This document shows, piece after piece, positions 19,360 through 28,017 of a stretch of DNA of 64,000 nucleotides (position 1 is its first letter; every line of letters starts with the position of its first letter). The translations under genes and the position numbers were made by a program. The notes beneath the pieces are model-generated. The model was not told where the DNA came from. It was given only the letters and a program-made list of their open reading frames with translations, and ran no database searches. The DNA comes from Sphingopyxis sp. CCNWLW2 (GTDB lineage: Bacteria > Pseudomonadota > Alphaproteobacteria > Sphingomonadales > Sphingomonadaceae). The stretch is taken from NCBI RefSeq assembly GCF_037095755.1, contig NZ_JBAWKJ010000001.1:1553001-1617000 (forward strand). Direction: 5' to 3'.

Positions 19360-20937
19360 ATGAGTGAATACGACGTCATCATCGTGGGATCGGGCGCGGC
19401 CGGGCTGACCGCCGCCATCGCGCTTGCCGATCATTGCCGGGTGCTGGTACTCGCCAAGGGCGAACTGACCGGCGGGTCGACCGCGTGGGCGCAGGGCGGC
19501 ATCGCCGCGGTGCTCGACGCGGGTGACACGTTCGAAAATCATATCGAGGACACGATGATCGCGGGCGGCGGATTGAACCGGCGCGAGACGGTCGAGTTCG
19601 TCGTCGAGAATGCGCCGCACGCGATCGAGCGGCTCGTCGAGATGGGTGTGCCGTTCAACAAGGACGCCGAGGCGCTCCACCTGACGCGCGAGGGCGGGCA
19701 TTCGCACCGCCGGATCGTCCATGTCGACGATGCGACGGGATGGGCGGTGCAGGCGGCGCTGCTCAAGACGGCAGAGGCGCATCCGGACATCACGCTGCTC
19801 CCCGGGCAGGCGTGCATCGACCTGATCACCGGGCGGCACGAGGAGCGCTATTCGGGGTCGGGGCGCGTGTGGGGCGTCTATGCGCTCGACGAGAAGAGCG
19901 GCAAGGTGCGCGCGCATGTCGGCCGCGCGACGATCCTTGCGAGCGGCGGCGCGGGGCGCGTGTATCAATTCTCGACCGCTCCCAGAGGCGCGACCGGCGA
20001 CGGCATCGCGATGGCGTGGCGCGCGGGCTGCCGCGTCTCGAACATGGAGATGATGCAGTTCCACCCGACCTGCCTCTACAATCTCGACGTCAAGAATTTC
20101 CTGATCACCGAGGCGGTGCGCGGCGAGGGCGGGATATTGAAGCACCCCGTCACGGGGCACCGCTATATGCCCGATTATGACGCGCGCGCCGAACTCGCGC
20201 CGCGCGACATCGTGGCGCGCGCCAACGACGACCAGATCAAGCGGTCGGGGCTCGACTATGTCCACCTCGACATCAGCCATCAGGACCCCGATTTCGTCGC
20301 CGGCCATTTTCCGAACATCTATGAAAAGCTGCTGACGCTCGGCATCGACATGACGAAGCAGCCGATTCCGGTGGTGCCCGCGCAGCATTATACGTGCGGC
20401 GGCGTGCTGATCGACCTCGACGGGCGCACCGACCTGCCGGGGTTGTATGCCGCGGGCGAGTGCACCGAGAGCGGGCTGCACGGCGCCAATCGTCTGGCGT
20501 CGAACTCGCTGCTCGAATGCTTCGTCTTCGGCGAGGCGGCGGCGAAGGACATCGTCGCGCGCTGGGACCAGCTCGAGCCGCCGCCGGCGATCCGGCCGTG
20601 GGACGCGAGCCGCGTGACCGACTCCGACGAGGAGGTGGTTATCAAGCAGAACTGGACCGAGATCCGACGCTTCATGTGGAATTATGTCGGCATCGTCCGC
20701 ACCACCAAGCGCCTCGAACGCGCGCAGCACCGGATCAAGATGATGACCGGCGAGGTCGAGGATTATTACGGCCACTTCCGCGTCACCACCGACCTGATCG
20801 AGCTGCGCAACCTGCTGCAATGCGCCGAACTGATCGTGAAGAGCGCGCTGCATCGCAAGGAAAGCCGCGGGCTGCACTATACGCTCGATTATCCGGACAT
20901 GCTGCCGCAGGCGGTCGATACGGTGCTGGTGCCGTGA
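19360..20937 (+). CDS. nadB: L-aspartate oxidase
   Basis: A 525-aa flavoenzyme that oxidises L-aspartate to iminoaspartate, the first step of de novo NAD synthesis. The start at 19360 gives MSEYDVIIVGSGAAG with the FAD motif at 10-15. The family's hallmarks are GGSTAWAQGGIAAV, HTREGGHSHRRIVH-like LTREGGHSHRRI, MQFHPTC, PAQHYTCGGV and GLHGANRLASNSLLE. nadA and nadC are not adjacent. Succinate dehydrogenase and fumarate reductase are similar, but the Asp-oxidase-type loop and the C-terminal helical domain favour NadB. Confidence 0.95.
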   Translation: MSEYDVIIVGSGAAGLTAAIALADHCRVLVLAKGELTGGSTAWAQGGIAAVLDAGDTFENHIEDTMIAGGGLNRRETVEFVVENAPHAIERLVEMGVPFNKDAEALHLTREGGHSHRRIVHVDDATGWAVQAALLKTAEAHPDITLLPGQACIDLITGRHEERYSGSGRVWGVYALDEKSGKVRAHVGRATILASGGAGRVYQFSTAPRGATGDGIAMAWRAGCRVSNMEMMQFHPTCLYNLDVKNFLITEAVRGEGGILKHPVTGHRYMPDYDARAELAPRDIVARANDDQIKRSGLDYVHLDISHQDPDFVAGHFPNIYEKLLTLGIDMTKQPIPVVPAQHYTCGGVLIDLDGRTDLPGLYAAGECTESGLHGANRLASNSLLECFVFGEAAAKDIVARWDQLEPPPAIRPWDASRVTDSDEEVVIKQNWTEIRRFMWNYVGIVRTTKRLERAQHRIKMMTGEVEDYYGHFRVTTDLIELRNLLQCAELIVKSALHRKESRGLHYTLDYPDMLPQAVDTVLVP

Positions 20938-20940
20938 GCA

Positions 20941-21723
20941 TTGGCTAGAAAGACGCCGCGGACGACGCTTCCGCCGCCCTATCTGCGGCGGGTGTGGAGG
21001 CGGGAACCCGCCGGGGATGCGGACAGGGCCGCGGTCGATCGAGATCAATATCCCTTCAATATCCCGCTGTTCGGCGACCCGGGGTTTGAAATCCGGTTCG
21101 AGAAACCCGTCACGATCCTCGTCGGCGAAAACGGATCGGGCAAATCGACTTTGCTCGAGGCGATCGCGGTGCTCGCCGGATTCAGCGAGGGCGGGGGCGG
21201 CTATGGCCATATGGCGGTCGAGCGGTCGGACATCTCGGGCAGCGACGGCGGCCTATTGGTCGATGCCCTGCGCGCGGCGTGGTTGCCCAAGATCGGCAAA
21301 GGCTTCTTTTTTCGTGCCGAAACCTTCTTCACGCTGGCGCGCTACGTCGATCAGGCCGCCTATGACGTTGGTGCAGGGCGACCCGATTATCTGTCCTGGT
21401 CGCACGGCGAAGGGTTTCTGGGTTTTTTCGAGGAGCGCGCCGATCAGCAGGGCATCTATATTTTCGACGAACCCGAATCGGCGCTGTCGCCCTCACGCCA
21501 GTTCGAATTCCTCAAGCTGCTTCGCCGTATTCAGCGCGCGAATAACAGTCAGGTCATCATGGCGACGCACTCGCCGATCCTGATGGCGTTGCCCGACGCG
21601 GATTTGTGGCAGATCAGCCCGCTCGGCATCGAACCGGCACGGCTTGAAGACACGGCGCATTACAGGCTCTATCGCGAATTCATGCTCTATCCGCACGAGA
21701 CGGTCGAGGCGATGATCGAATAG
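20941..21723 (+). CDS. AAA family ATPase (COG3910-like)
   Basis: A 260-aa ATPase with an ABC/RecF-like core. Walker A is VGENGSGKSTLLEAI (near 60-75). Walker B is IYIFDEPESALSPSRQ, and the following THSPIL supplies the switch His. There is no transmembrane part. Such stand-alone ATPases are mostly uncharacterised, and some act in defence or DNA maintenance. The likely start is TTG at 20941, 3 bp after the nadB stop, with a weak ribosome site, so it may depend on nadB translation. Function not assigned. Confidence 0.75.
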   Translation: MARKTPRTTLPPPYLRRVWRREPAGDADRAAVDRDQYPFNIPLFGDPGFEIRFEKPVTILVGENGSGKSTLLEAIAVLAGFSEGGGGYGHMAVERSDISGSDGGLLVDALRAAWLPKIGKGFFFRAETFFTLARYVDQAAYDVGAGRPDYLSWSHGEGFLGFFEERADQQGIYIFDEPESALSPSRQFEFLKLLRRIQRANNSQVIMATHSPILMALPDADLWQISPLGIEPARLEDTAHYRLYREFMLYPHETVEAMIE

Positions 21724-21726
21724 GCG

Positions 21727-21972
21727 TCAGCCACCGACGCCGAGCAGCCGTCCGACGAGAATCAGCACGATCGCGCCGATCACCGAGGCGAGGCAGCCCG
21801 CGCGGTGGAAATCGCCGCGGCCGCGCGAGGTCGCGAGGCCCGCCAGCAGCGAACCGCCGATGCCGAGCAGGATCGTCGCGATCCACCCCATATGGACCGC
21901 ACCGGGATAGAAAAATCGCGCGAGCGCGCCGATGATCAGGCCCGAGATGATTGCGCCGATGATGTTGATCAT
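21727..21972 (-). CDS. GlsB/YeaQ/YmgE family small membrane protein
   Basis: An 81-aa protein with three hydrophobic stretches and glycine motifs (MINIIGAIISGLIIGALARFF; IATILLGIGGSLLAGL; ASVIGAIVLILVGRLLG), typical of the transglycosylase-associated YeaQ/YmgE family. Its ATG overlaps the stop of the M20 hydrolase gene. Members are stress-related in enterobacteria, but their molecular role is unknown. Confidence 0.85.
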   Translation of the reverse strand: MINIIGAIISGLIIGALARFFYPGAVHMGWIATILLGIGGSLLAGLATSRGRGDFHRAGCLASVIGAIVLILVGRLLGVGG

Positions 21973-23174
21973 GTGTTGAATCCTTCGTTCAGAAAGCGTT
22001 CGGCGAGCGCAGCGTGCAGCGCGGCGCCGCGCGCCATCACGCTTTCGTCGAGCACCATATGGTTCGAGTGGAGCCCGCAGCACTGGCGCCAGTCGCTGCC
22101 CGCCTCGCTCGCGCCGAGCCAGAACATCGCGCCGGGGACTTTTTCGAGGACGTAGGAGAAATCCTCGGCGCCCATCACCGGATTGTCCATCGTCAGCCAC
22201 GCTTGCTCGCCGAAGGCCTCCTCGACGACCGACTGGCCGAAGCTGACCGCGCGACTGTCGCAGATCGTGACGGGGAAGCCCTCCTCGATCGTCACCTCGG
22301 CGGTGCAGCCATGCGCCTCGGCGATCGCGGGGGCGAGGCGCTTGAGCTCGCGCGCGACCATCGCGCGGCGTTCGGGCGACAGGGTGCGGATCGTGCCGAG
22401 CATCTCGGCGCTTTCGGGGATGATATTGTTCGTCGTTCCCGCAGAAATCTTCGCGATGGTGACGACCGCGGGGTCGAAGACCGAGATACGGCGCGTGACC
22501 ATCGTCTGGATCGCGGTGACGATCGCGCAGGCAACGGGGATCGGGTCGATGCTGTCGTGCGGCATGGACGCGTGTCCTCCGGCGCCCTTGACGGTGATCG
22601 AGAGCACGTCTGACGAGGCGAGCAGCGGCCCCGCACGCCCTGCAAAGATGCCGTGCGGCGCGTTGGGCATGATGTGGAGCGCGAACGCCGCGTCGGGCAG
22701 CGGGTCGATGATCCCGTCACCCAGCATGAAGCGCGCGCCATGATGGCCTTCCTCGCCCGGCTGGAACATGAACATCACGGTGCCGGGCAGGCGGTCGCGT
22801 GCGGCGCAGAGCAGCTTCGCCGCGCCGACGAGCATCGCGACATGCGTGTCGTGCCCGCACGCATGCATTGCGCCGGCGATCTCGGAAGAGAAATCGAGCC
22901 CGGTGTCCTCGAGCAGCGGCAGCGCATCCATGTCGCCACGCAGCAGCACGGTGCGCCCGTTCGCGGGGCCGCGCAGGATCGCGATCAGGCCCGTTGTCGA
23001 CGGCCCCTCGCGAAATTCGAGCGGCAGGCCCGCGAGCGCATCCTTGATCTTCGCAAGCGTCTTCGGGTTCTGCAGGCCGAGTTCGGGTTCGCGATGGATG
23101 GCGCGGCGGAGGTCGACAAGGTCGGGGAGGAGGGTTTCGGCCTCGGTGGGCCAGCTATGTGATGGCGTGTCCAT
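21969..23174 (-). CDS. M20 family metallohydrolase (amidohydrolase / N-acyl amino acid hydrolase)
   Basis: A 401-aa zinc hydrolase of the M20D group. The start at 23174 (MDTPSHSWPTEAETLLPDL) is inside a longer frame whose extra 29 residues look non-coding. Metal and catalytic motifs are LLRGDMDALPL, HACGHDTHVAML, FMFQPGEEGHHGARFML, and a conserved His in CGLHSNHM near the end. Substrates are N-acyl amino acids, hippurate or peptides, not resolvable here. It overlaps the desaturase gene by 20 bp at its start and the YeaQ-like gene at its end. Confidence 0.9.
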   Translation of the reverse strand: MDTPSHSWPTEAETLLPDLVDLRRAIHREPELGLQNPKTLAKIKDALAGLPLEFREGPSTTGLIAILRGPANGRTVLLRGDMDALPLLEDTGLDFSSEIAGAMHACGHDTHVAMLVGAAKLLCAARDRLPGTVMFMFQPGEEGHHGARFMLGDGIIDPLPDAAFALHIMPNAPHGIFAGRAGPLLASSDVLSITVKGAGGHASMPHDSIDPIPVACAIVTAIQTMVTRRISVFDPAVVTIAKISAGTTNNIIPESAEMLGTIRTLSPERRAMVARELKRLAPAIAEAHGCTAEVTIEEGFPVTICDSRAVSFGQSVVEEAFGEQAWLTMDNPVMGAEDFSYVLEKVPGAMFWLGASEAGSDWRQCCGLHSNHMVLDESVMARGAALHAALAERFLNEGFNT

Positions 23175-24114
23175 GCGGCGACTGTGCCGCGAAGCCGGGC
23201 TCGTGTCGAGGGACCTCGGAGAGCCCTTTGCGCCGGCCCATCGTGTCGGGCGTGCGAACATTCCACATCAGTCCGAGCCATTCGCACAAGCGGATGAAAT
23301 CATAACCCCAATCGCTCTGTCCCGGATGCAGGCCGATGCGCGCCGAGCCGGGATAGGCGTGGTGATTGTTATGCCAGGCCTCGCCCATCGTCGGGATCGC
23401 GGCCCAGCGGACGTCGAACGCCTGTACGCCGTGCGCGTCGACCGTCCAGTGCTGCGGCCCGCGATTGTGCGCGAGGTGGCCGACGAGCCAGTGTCCGTGG
23501 TTCGCCACGGCAACGCGCGCCGCGACGCCCCAGACGACCCAGCCCCAGCCGCCGATCGCGAAAAAGAGCAGCGCGACGGGAAGTTGCTGCCAGCGCCATG
23601 TCGTCTCGAGCCAGCGGTAGAAGGGGTCGCGGTCGAGTTCGGCGAAGTCAAAACGCGGCGGCTGGTCGAGGTCGAGCCGGCAATAAATCTGCCACCAGGC
23701 GTCGCGCAGGATGTGGGTTTTATGCGCGAGGAAGGGGTGGCAATCGGCCTGCCGCTGCGCCCAGTCGCGCGTGTCGTGCGCGCGGATGATGCTGTAGGGC
23801 CCCGCCATGCCGACGAAGGCGCCGAACCAGACGAGCGTGCGGGTGAGCCAGCGGGGCGCCTTGAAGCTGCCGTGGATCATCATCCGGTGATAGCCGACGC
23901 TGTGACCAAGCAGCAGCGCGGCGCCTGTTGTGACAAAGAAGAGGATGATGGCGGACGGCGTGATGAGGAAAGGACACCCGATCAGGGCGACGATTGCCAT
24001 GCCGCCATTCCACAGGATGCTGGGCGCATCGGGGCGAACGCGCCCCGCGCGCGGATCGGGGCCGGGCTCGTCGATCAGGAAATTGACGGCATGGGGGTCA
24101 TCATCGCTACGCAT
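23155..24114 (-). CDS. Acyl-CoA / fatty acid desaturase
   Basis: A 319-aa membrane di-iron desaturase. The start at 24114 is behind GAGGAG; the frame continues 5 codons further without support. Histidine boxes are H71-SVGYH76, a distal NHGHWLVGHLAHNRG, and HNNHH at 248-252, arranged as in delta-9 acyl-CoA desaturases. Hydrophobic helices lie around 38-68, 90-110 and 178-203. It is transcribed away from an ArsR-type regulator with a 14-bp palindrome between them, which suggests repression by that protein. Confidence 0.88.
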   Translation of the reverse strand: MRSDDDPHAVNFLIDEPGPDPRAGRVRPDAPSILWNGGMAIVALIGCPFLITPSAIILFFVTTGAALLLGHSVGYHRMMIHGSFKAPRWLTRTLVWFGAFVGMAGPYSIIRAHDTRDWAQRQADCHPFLAHKTHILRDAWWQIYCRLDLDQPPRFDFAELDRDPFYRWLETTWRWQQLPVALLFFAIGGWGWVVWGVAARVAVANHGHWLVGHLAHNRGPQHWTVDAHGVQAFDVRWAAIPTMGEAWHNNHHAYPGSARIGLHPGQSDWGYDFIRLCEWLGLMWNVRTPDTMGRRKGLSEVPRHEPGFAAQSPHGHAIT

Positions 24115-24141
24115 CACCCGACTCCTCAATCAAAAAGAATA

Positions 24142-24155
24142 TAAGTAATTACTTA
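24142..24155. promoter_or_regulatory. Perfect palindrome in the desaturase/ArsR intergenic region (operator candidate)
   Basis: TAAGTAATTACTTA is a perfect 14-bp palindrome in a sharply AT-rich island (24133-24170), between two divergent genes and roughly 28-32 bp from each start codon. ArsR/SmtB repressors bind AT-rich imperfect palindromes of this size over promoters, so this is a good candidate site for the regulator encoded at 24187. Confidence 0.7.
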
Positions 24156-24186
24156 AATAAATTATTGCTTGTCAAGAGCGCGGGCC

Positions 24187-24531
24187 ATGCCCATTTTGGG
24201 GTATATGGAACGGGTTTTTCAGGCACTGGCGTCGACGCCGCGACGCAAGATTCTCGCCTATCTGGCGCATGCGGAACTGAGCGCGGGCGACATTGCGGCG
24301 CGTTTCGAGATGAGCAAGCCGGCGGTATCGCAGCATCTGTCGGTGCTGGAAAATGCCGGGCTAATCATAAGCGAGAAGCGCGGCCAGTTCGTTTTCTATC
24401 GCCTGTTGCCCGACGCGCTGACCAATGTACTCAACGGCTATGTGCAGGAAGTCTGCCCGGTGTCACGGCCGTTGAAGGCCGAATCGCGCGCGCTGGCGGA
24501 CAAGCGGCGCGAGGAGGGCGGCGAGACCTAG
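24187..24531 (+). CDS. ArsR/SmtB family transcriptional regulator
   Basis: A 114-aa winged-helix repressor starting MPILGYMERVFQALASTPRRKIL; starts at 24169 and 24205 are also possible. The HTH is LSAGDIAARFEMSKPAVSQHLSVL and the wing IISEKRGQFVFYRL. It lacks the metal-binding ELCVCDL box, so it probably belongs to the non-metal SdpR-like group. It is divergent from the desaturase gene with an AT-rich palindrome between them. The 3' end overlaps the acyl-CoA dehydrogenase stop by 4 bp (convergent). Confidence 0.85.
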   Translation: MPILGYMERVFQALASTPRRKILAYLAHAELSAGDIAARFEMSKPAVSQHLSVLENAGLIISEKRGQFVFYRLLPDALTNVLNGYVQEVCPVSRPLKAESRALADKRREEGGET

Positions 24532-25703
24532 CGCTTGCCTCCGAACAGCTGCCGTCCAGCAAGGTCGAGCATGATCTCCTCGCTGCCGCCGCCGATCGCG
24601 TTGACGCGGACTTCTCGGTAGATGCGTTCGACCTTGCTGCCGGTGATATAGCTCGCGCCGCCGAGCACCTGCGCCGCCTCGCGCGCGACGGCCTCCAGCA
24701 TCCGCGTCGCCTGTACCTTGAGCATTGCGAAGTCGGCGGGGCGGTCCTTGCCGTTTTTGACCTGCCAGGCGCAGAGGTCGACCCATGCCTGCGTCGCCTC
24801 GATCTGGCGCTCCATGTCGGCAAGCTTGATACGAATCGACTGGTGGCCGATGAGCGGCTTGCCGAAGGTCTCGCGGTTCTGCGCCCATTCGGCCGCCTCG
24901 GCCATCGCGACGCGCGCGTAGGCGCAGCAGCCCATCGCCATGCCGAGCCGTTCCGAATTGAAATTGCGCATGATGCCGATGAAGCCGGCGTTCTCCTGGC
25001 CGATCAGATTTTCGGCCGGGACACGGACGCCGTCGAAGTGGATCGCGGCGGTGTCGCTGCAGCGCCAGCCCATCTTGTCGAGCCTTGTGCGCTCGACGCC
25101 GGGGCTGTCCATGTCGATGAGCAGCAGCGAGATGCCCGCGGCGCCCGGCCCGCCGGTGCGCACCGCGCAGGTCAGCCAGTCGGCGCGCATGCCGCTGGTG
25201 ATGAACATCTTGCCGCCGTTGACGATGTAGCTGTCGCCGTCCTTCACCGCGGTGGTCTTGAGGTTCGCGACGTCGCTGCCGCCGCCCGCCTCGGTGATGC
25301 CGAGCGCGATGATCTTTTCGCCCGCGAGCACGGGCGGCGCGACGCGCTGCTTCAACTCTTCGGAACCCAAGGCGAGGATCGGGGGCAGGCCGATGCCGTG
25401 CGTCATCAGCGAGGCGCCGAGGCCGCCGGCGCCGACCGCGGCGAGTTCCTCGGTGAGGACGAGGCCGTGGAAATTGTCGAAGCCTTCGCTGTGCCCGCCA
25501 TAGCGTTCGGGGTAGCGGAGGCCGAGGATGCCCGCATCGGCGGCTTTCTTGTGGAGTGCGCGCGGCAGCTCGCCCTCGGCCTCCCAGCGGTCGATGTGCG
25601 GCGCGATCTCTCGCGCGACGAAGCGGCGGACGCTCTGCGCCAGCGCTTCATGGGTTTCGTCATAATAGGGCGATCTTGCGCGCCAGTCGTCGAAGGCTGT
25701 CAT
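24528..25703 (-). CDS. Acyl-CoA dehydrogenase
   Basis: A 391-aa flavoprotein that desaturates acyl-CoA to the trans-2-enoyl form in beta-oxidation or branched-chain amino acid breakdown. The start at 25703 (MTAFDDWRARSPYYDETH) replaces a longer frame. Motifs are the FAD-contact stretch ALGITEAGGGSDVANL and FITSGMRADW, then the C-terminal helix bundle with QVLGGASYITGSKVERIYREVRVNAIGGGSEEIM. In this pattern Glu is followed by the usual GGxxEIM tail. Chain-length specificity is unknown. Neighbouring genes do not form an obvious beta-oxidation operon. Confidence 0.93.
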   Translation of the reverse strand: MTAFDDWRARSPYYDETHEALAQSVRRFVAREIAPHIDRWEAEGELPRALHKKAADAGILGLRYPERYGGHSEGFDNFHGLVLTEELAAVGAGGLGASLMTHGIGLPPILALGSEELKQRVAPPVLAGEKIIALGITEAGGGSDVANLKTTAVKDGDSYIVNGGKMFITSGMRADWLTCAVRTGGPGAAGISLLLIDMDSPGVERTRLDKMGWRCSDTAAIHFDGVRVPAENLIGQENAGFIGIMRNFNSERLGMAMGCCAYARVAMAEAAEWAQNRETFGKPLIGHQSIRIKLADMERQIEATQAWVDLCAWQVKNGKDRPADFAMLKVQATRMLEAVAREAAQVLGGASYITGSKVERIYREVRVNAIGGGSEEIMLDLAGRQLFGGKR

Positions 25704-25781
25704 GGCGCGATGCTGCGCGGCGTTGACGTTCCCGTCAAGTCGGGCTTGCGCTGTGGCAACAAGCACTTAAGGTCGCGCGCC

Positions 25782-27053
25782 ATGAACAAATCGCACCTGC
25801 TCGCCGGCCTCGCCGCTCTCGCCCTCATTTCCACCCCCGCCATGGCGCAAAAGTCGCCCGAGGCGACCGCCGAAGCCGCGCTCAAAAAGGCGCCGGTGTT
25901 CGACGGGCACAATGACGTGCCGTGGGCGCTGCGGCTGCGCGAGGGCAATGTCATCAACGGCTTCGATTTTCAGGACACGACCGACACCGCGAAGCCCGAG
26001 GCGACCCCGCCCGAGATCGCGATGCACACCGACCTGATGCGGCTGCGCAAGGGGCATGTCGGCGCGCAATTCTGGTCGGTCTATGTGCCGAGCAACCCGA
26101 ACGAGCAGCTGGCGGTGCAGCAGACGATCGAGCAGATCGACGTGATGAAGCGCTTGGTTGCGCGCTATCCCAGCGACCTCGCGCTCGCCTCGACCTCGGC
26201 CGAGCTCGAAAAGGCGATGAAGGCGGGCAAGATCGCCGGGATGCTCGGGATGGAGGGCGGCCAGTCGATCGGTTCGTCGCTCGCGGTGCTGCGCCAGATG
26301 TACGACCTCGGCGCGCGCTACATGACGCTGACGCATTCGAAGAATTTGAGCTGGGCCGACGCCGCGACCGACGCGCCCGCGCACGACGGGCTGACCGATT
26401 TCGGCCGCCAGGTCGTCCGCGAAATGAACCGCATCGGGATGATCGTCGATTTGAGCCACGTCAGCGAAGCGACGATGAAGGATGCGCTCGAAACGTCGAA
26501 GGCGCCGGTGATGTTCAGCCACTCGGGCGTCCGCGCGATCAATCCGCATCCGCGCAACGTTCCCGACAGCGTACTGCCCGCGGTGAAGGCCAATGGCGGG
26601 ATCGTGATGATCGTGCTGCTGCCGGGCTTCCTCGACGCCGACGTCCGCGCGCAGGGTCTCGCGCGCACCGCCGAGCAGGCGCGGCTGAAGGCGATGTATC
26701 CGGGCGATCCGGCGGCGGAGAAGGCGGCGCTGAAAGCGTGGGACGCGGCGAACCCCGCGCGGACAACCAATATCGCGAAGGTCGCCGAGCATATCGATCA
26801 TCTCAAAAAGACGATCGGGGTCGATCATATTGGGCTCGGCGGCGATTATGACGGGATGGATTCGGCGCCGGTCGGCATGGAGGATGTCTCGGGCTATCCG
26901 GCGCTGTTCACCGAGCTGGCGAAGCGCGGTTACAGCCAGGCCGATCTGGAGAAGATCGCGAGCGGCAATATGCTGCGCGTGCTGAAGGCAGTCGAAGCCT
27001 ACGCGGCGAGCCAGAAGGGCCAGCCGCCGATCGAGACGCCGGTCGCGAAATAG
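25782..27053 (+). CDS. Exported membrane dipeptidase (M19 family)
   Basis: A 423-aa zinc dipeptidase with a signal peptide (MNKSHLLAGLAALALISTPAMAQ), so it is periplasmic. The start at 25782 follows a short open gap; the much longer open frame upstream is non-coding. Zinc-site motifs of the renal-dipeptidase family are VFDGHNDVPW (HxD), GMEGGQSIG with the bridging Glu, MIVDLSHVSEATM, MFSHSGVRAI and HIGLGGDYDGM. M19 enzymes hydrolyse dipeptides, including D-amino acid and beta-lactam-like ones. No transporter is adjacent. Confidence 0.93.
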   Translation: MNKSHLLAGLAALALISTPAMAQKSPEATAEAALKKAPVFDGHNDVPWALRLREGNVINGFDFQDTTDTAKPEATPPEIAMHTDLMRLRKGHVGAQFWSVYVPSNPNEQLAVQQTIEQIDVMKRLVARYPSDLALASTSAELEKAMKAGKIAGMLGMEGGQSIGSSLAVLRQMYDLGARYMTLTHSKNLSWADAATDAPAHDGLTDFGRQVVREMNRIGMIVDLSHVSEATMKDALETSKAPVMFSHSGVRAINPHPRNVPDSVLPAVKANGGIVMIVLLPGFLDADVRAQGLARTAEQARLKAMYPGDPAAEKAALKAWDAANPARTTNIAKVAEHIDHLKKTIGVDHIGLGGDYDGMDSAPVGMEDVSGYPALFTELAKRGYSQADLEKIASGNMLRVLKAVEAYAASQKGQPPIETPVAK

Positions 27054-27057
27054 GGGG

Positions 27058-27477
27058 CTAGGGGCGGCGGCGAAACGGCCAGTCGGTCGCGCCGCCCGCC
27101 CACAGCGCCCACCAGATGATGAGCGGCTGCGCGGCAAGGCGCGGGCCGTGATACCACCAGCCCAGCGTCTCGCCGCCGATCGCGATATTGGCGAGCGCGT
27201 GGTGAAAATTGGCGGGCCAGACGCAGAGCGCATAGAGCGCGAGGCCCCAGCCGGCCGCCTTGCGCGTCGCCGGAACCATGAGGCCGGCCGCACCCACGAT
27301 CTCTGCGATGCCGGTCGCGGTGACGACCAGCTGGGGCTGCGGCACCCACGGCGGCATGATCGCGAGGAAGGGCGCGGGCCGCGTCAGATGCGCCCAGCCC
27401 GCATAGGCATAGGCGAGCGCGAGCAGCCAGCGAAACAGGATGCGGGCCCGATGTTGTTTCGCCTTGCCTCGTTTCAT
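27058..27477 (-). CDS. DoxX family membrane protein
   Basis: A 139-aa protein with four hydrophobic segments (about 13-27, 48-67, 72-88, 113-128) and the DoxX-type motif RWLLALAYAYAGWAHL at the start. DoxX-like proteins are small inner-membrane proteins connected with quinone or thiosulfate oxidation in some archaea, but most are uncharacterised. It is divergent from the thioredoxin-like gene, with only about 22 bp between starts. Confidence 0.85.
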   Translation of the reverse strand: MKRGKAKQHRARILFRWLLALAYAYAGWAHLTRPAPFLAIMPPWVPQPQLVVTATGIAEIVGAAGLMVPATRKAAGWGLALYALCVWPANFHHALANIAIGGETLGWWYHGPRLAAQPLIIWWALWAGGATDWPFRRRP

Positions 27478-27499
27478 TTTTCTCTCTTACAACCCGGGC

Positions 27500-28009
27500 A
27501 TGCAGGGGCAAATATTCCGCCATCGGGGGATGGCATTCGCACTCGCCTTGATGGCGCCTTTTCTTGTCGGAGCAAGCAAACCGGCGCCGAAAATCGGCGT
27601 CGCGGCGCCCGAATTCACGCTCACGACTTTCGCCAAGCGCAAGGTGCGATTGTCCGAACTGCGCGGCAAGGTGGTGGTGGTCAATTATTGGGCGACCTGG
27701 TGCGCGCCGTGCAAGGCGGAGATGCCGATGATGCACGATTATTTCCGTAAGAATGAGGCGCGCGGGCTGGAGATGTTCGGGGTGACGACCGAGGACAGCG
27801 TTCCTCCCTTTCAACTGAAGAAGCTGTCCGCGGCGCTGTCCTATCCGCTCGCGGCGAAGATCAACGGCGGCTATGGCGCGATCGGAAACGCGGTGCCGTC
27901 GACCTATATCATCGACCGCAAGGGCGTGGTGCGCGTGGCAAAGGCCGGCGTCTTCACCGCCGCCAGCTTCAAGGCGACGCTCGACCCACTGCTTGCCGAA
28001 GCGCCCTAG
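27500..28009 (+). CDS. TlpA/ResA-like thiol-disulfide oxidoreductase
   Basis: A 169-aa protein with an N-terminal signal or anchor (MAFALALMAPFLVGASKP) and a thioredoxin-fold domain. The redox motif is WCAPC in VVNYWATWCAPCKAEMP, and the cis-Pro loop is GNAVPSTYIIDRKG. These periplasmic reductases supply electrons to apocytochromes or other disulfide proteins. The start is uncertain between 27500 and 27530. Convergent with the ferredoxin reductase gene, 8 bp apart. Confidence 0.88.
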   Translation: MQGQIFRHRGMAFALALMAPFLVGASKPAPKIGVAAPEFTLTTFAKRKVRLSELRGKVVVVNYWATWCAPCKAEMPMMHDYFRKNEARGLEMFGVTTEDSVPPFQLKKLSAALSYPLAAKINGGYGAIGNAVPSTYIIDRKGVVRVAKAGVFTAASFKATLDPLLAEAP

Positions 28010-28017
28010 ACCCCCAT

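Noticed and set aside
19327..21210. Open frame of 627 codons antisense to nadB
   Set aside because: No motif; nadB on the other strand is complete and well conserved.
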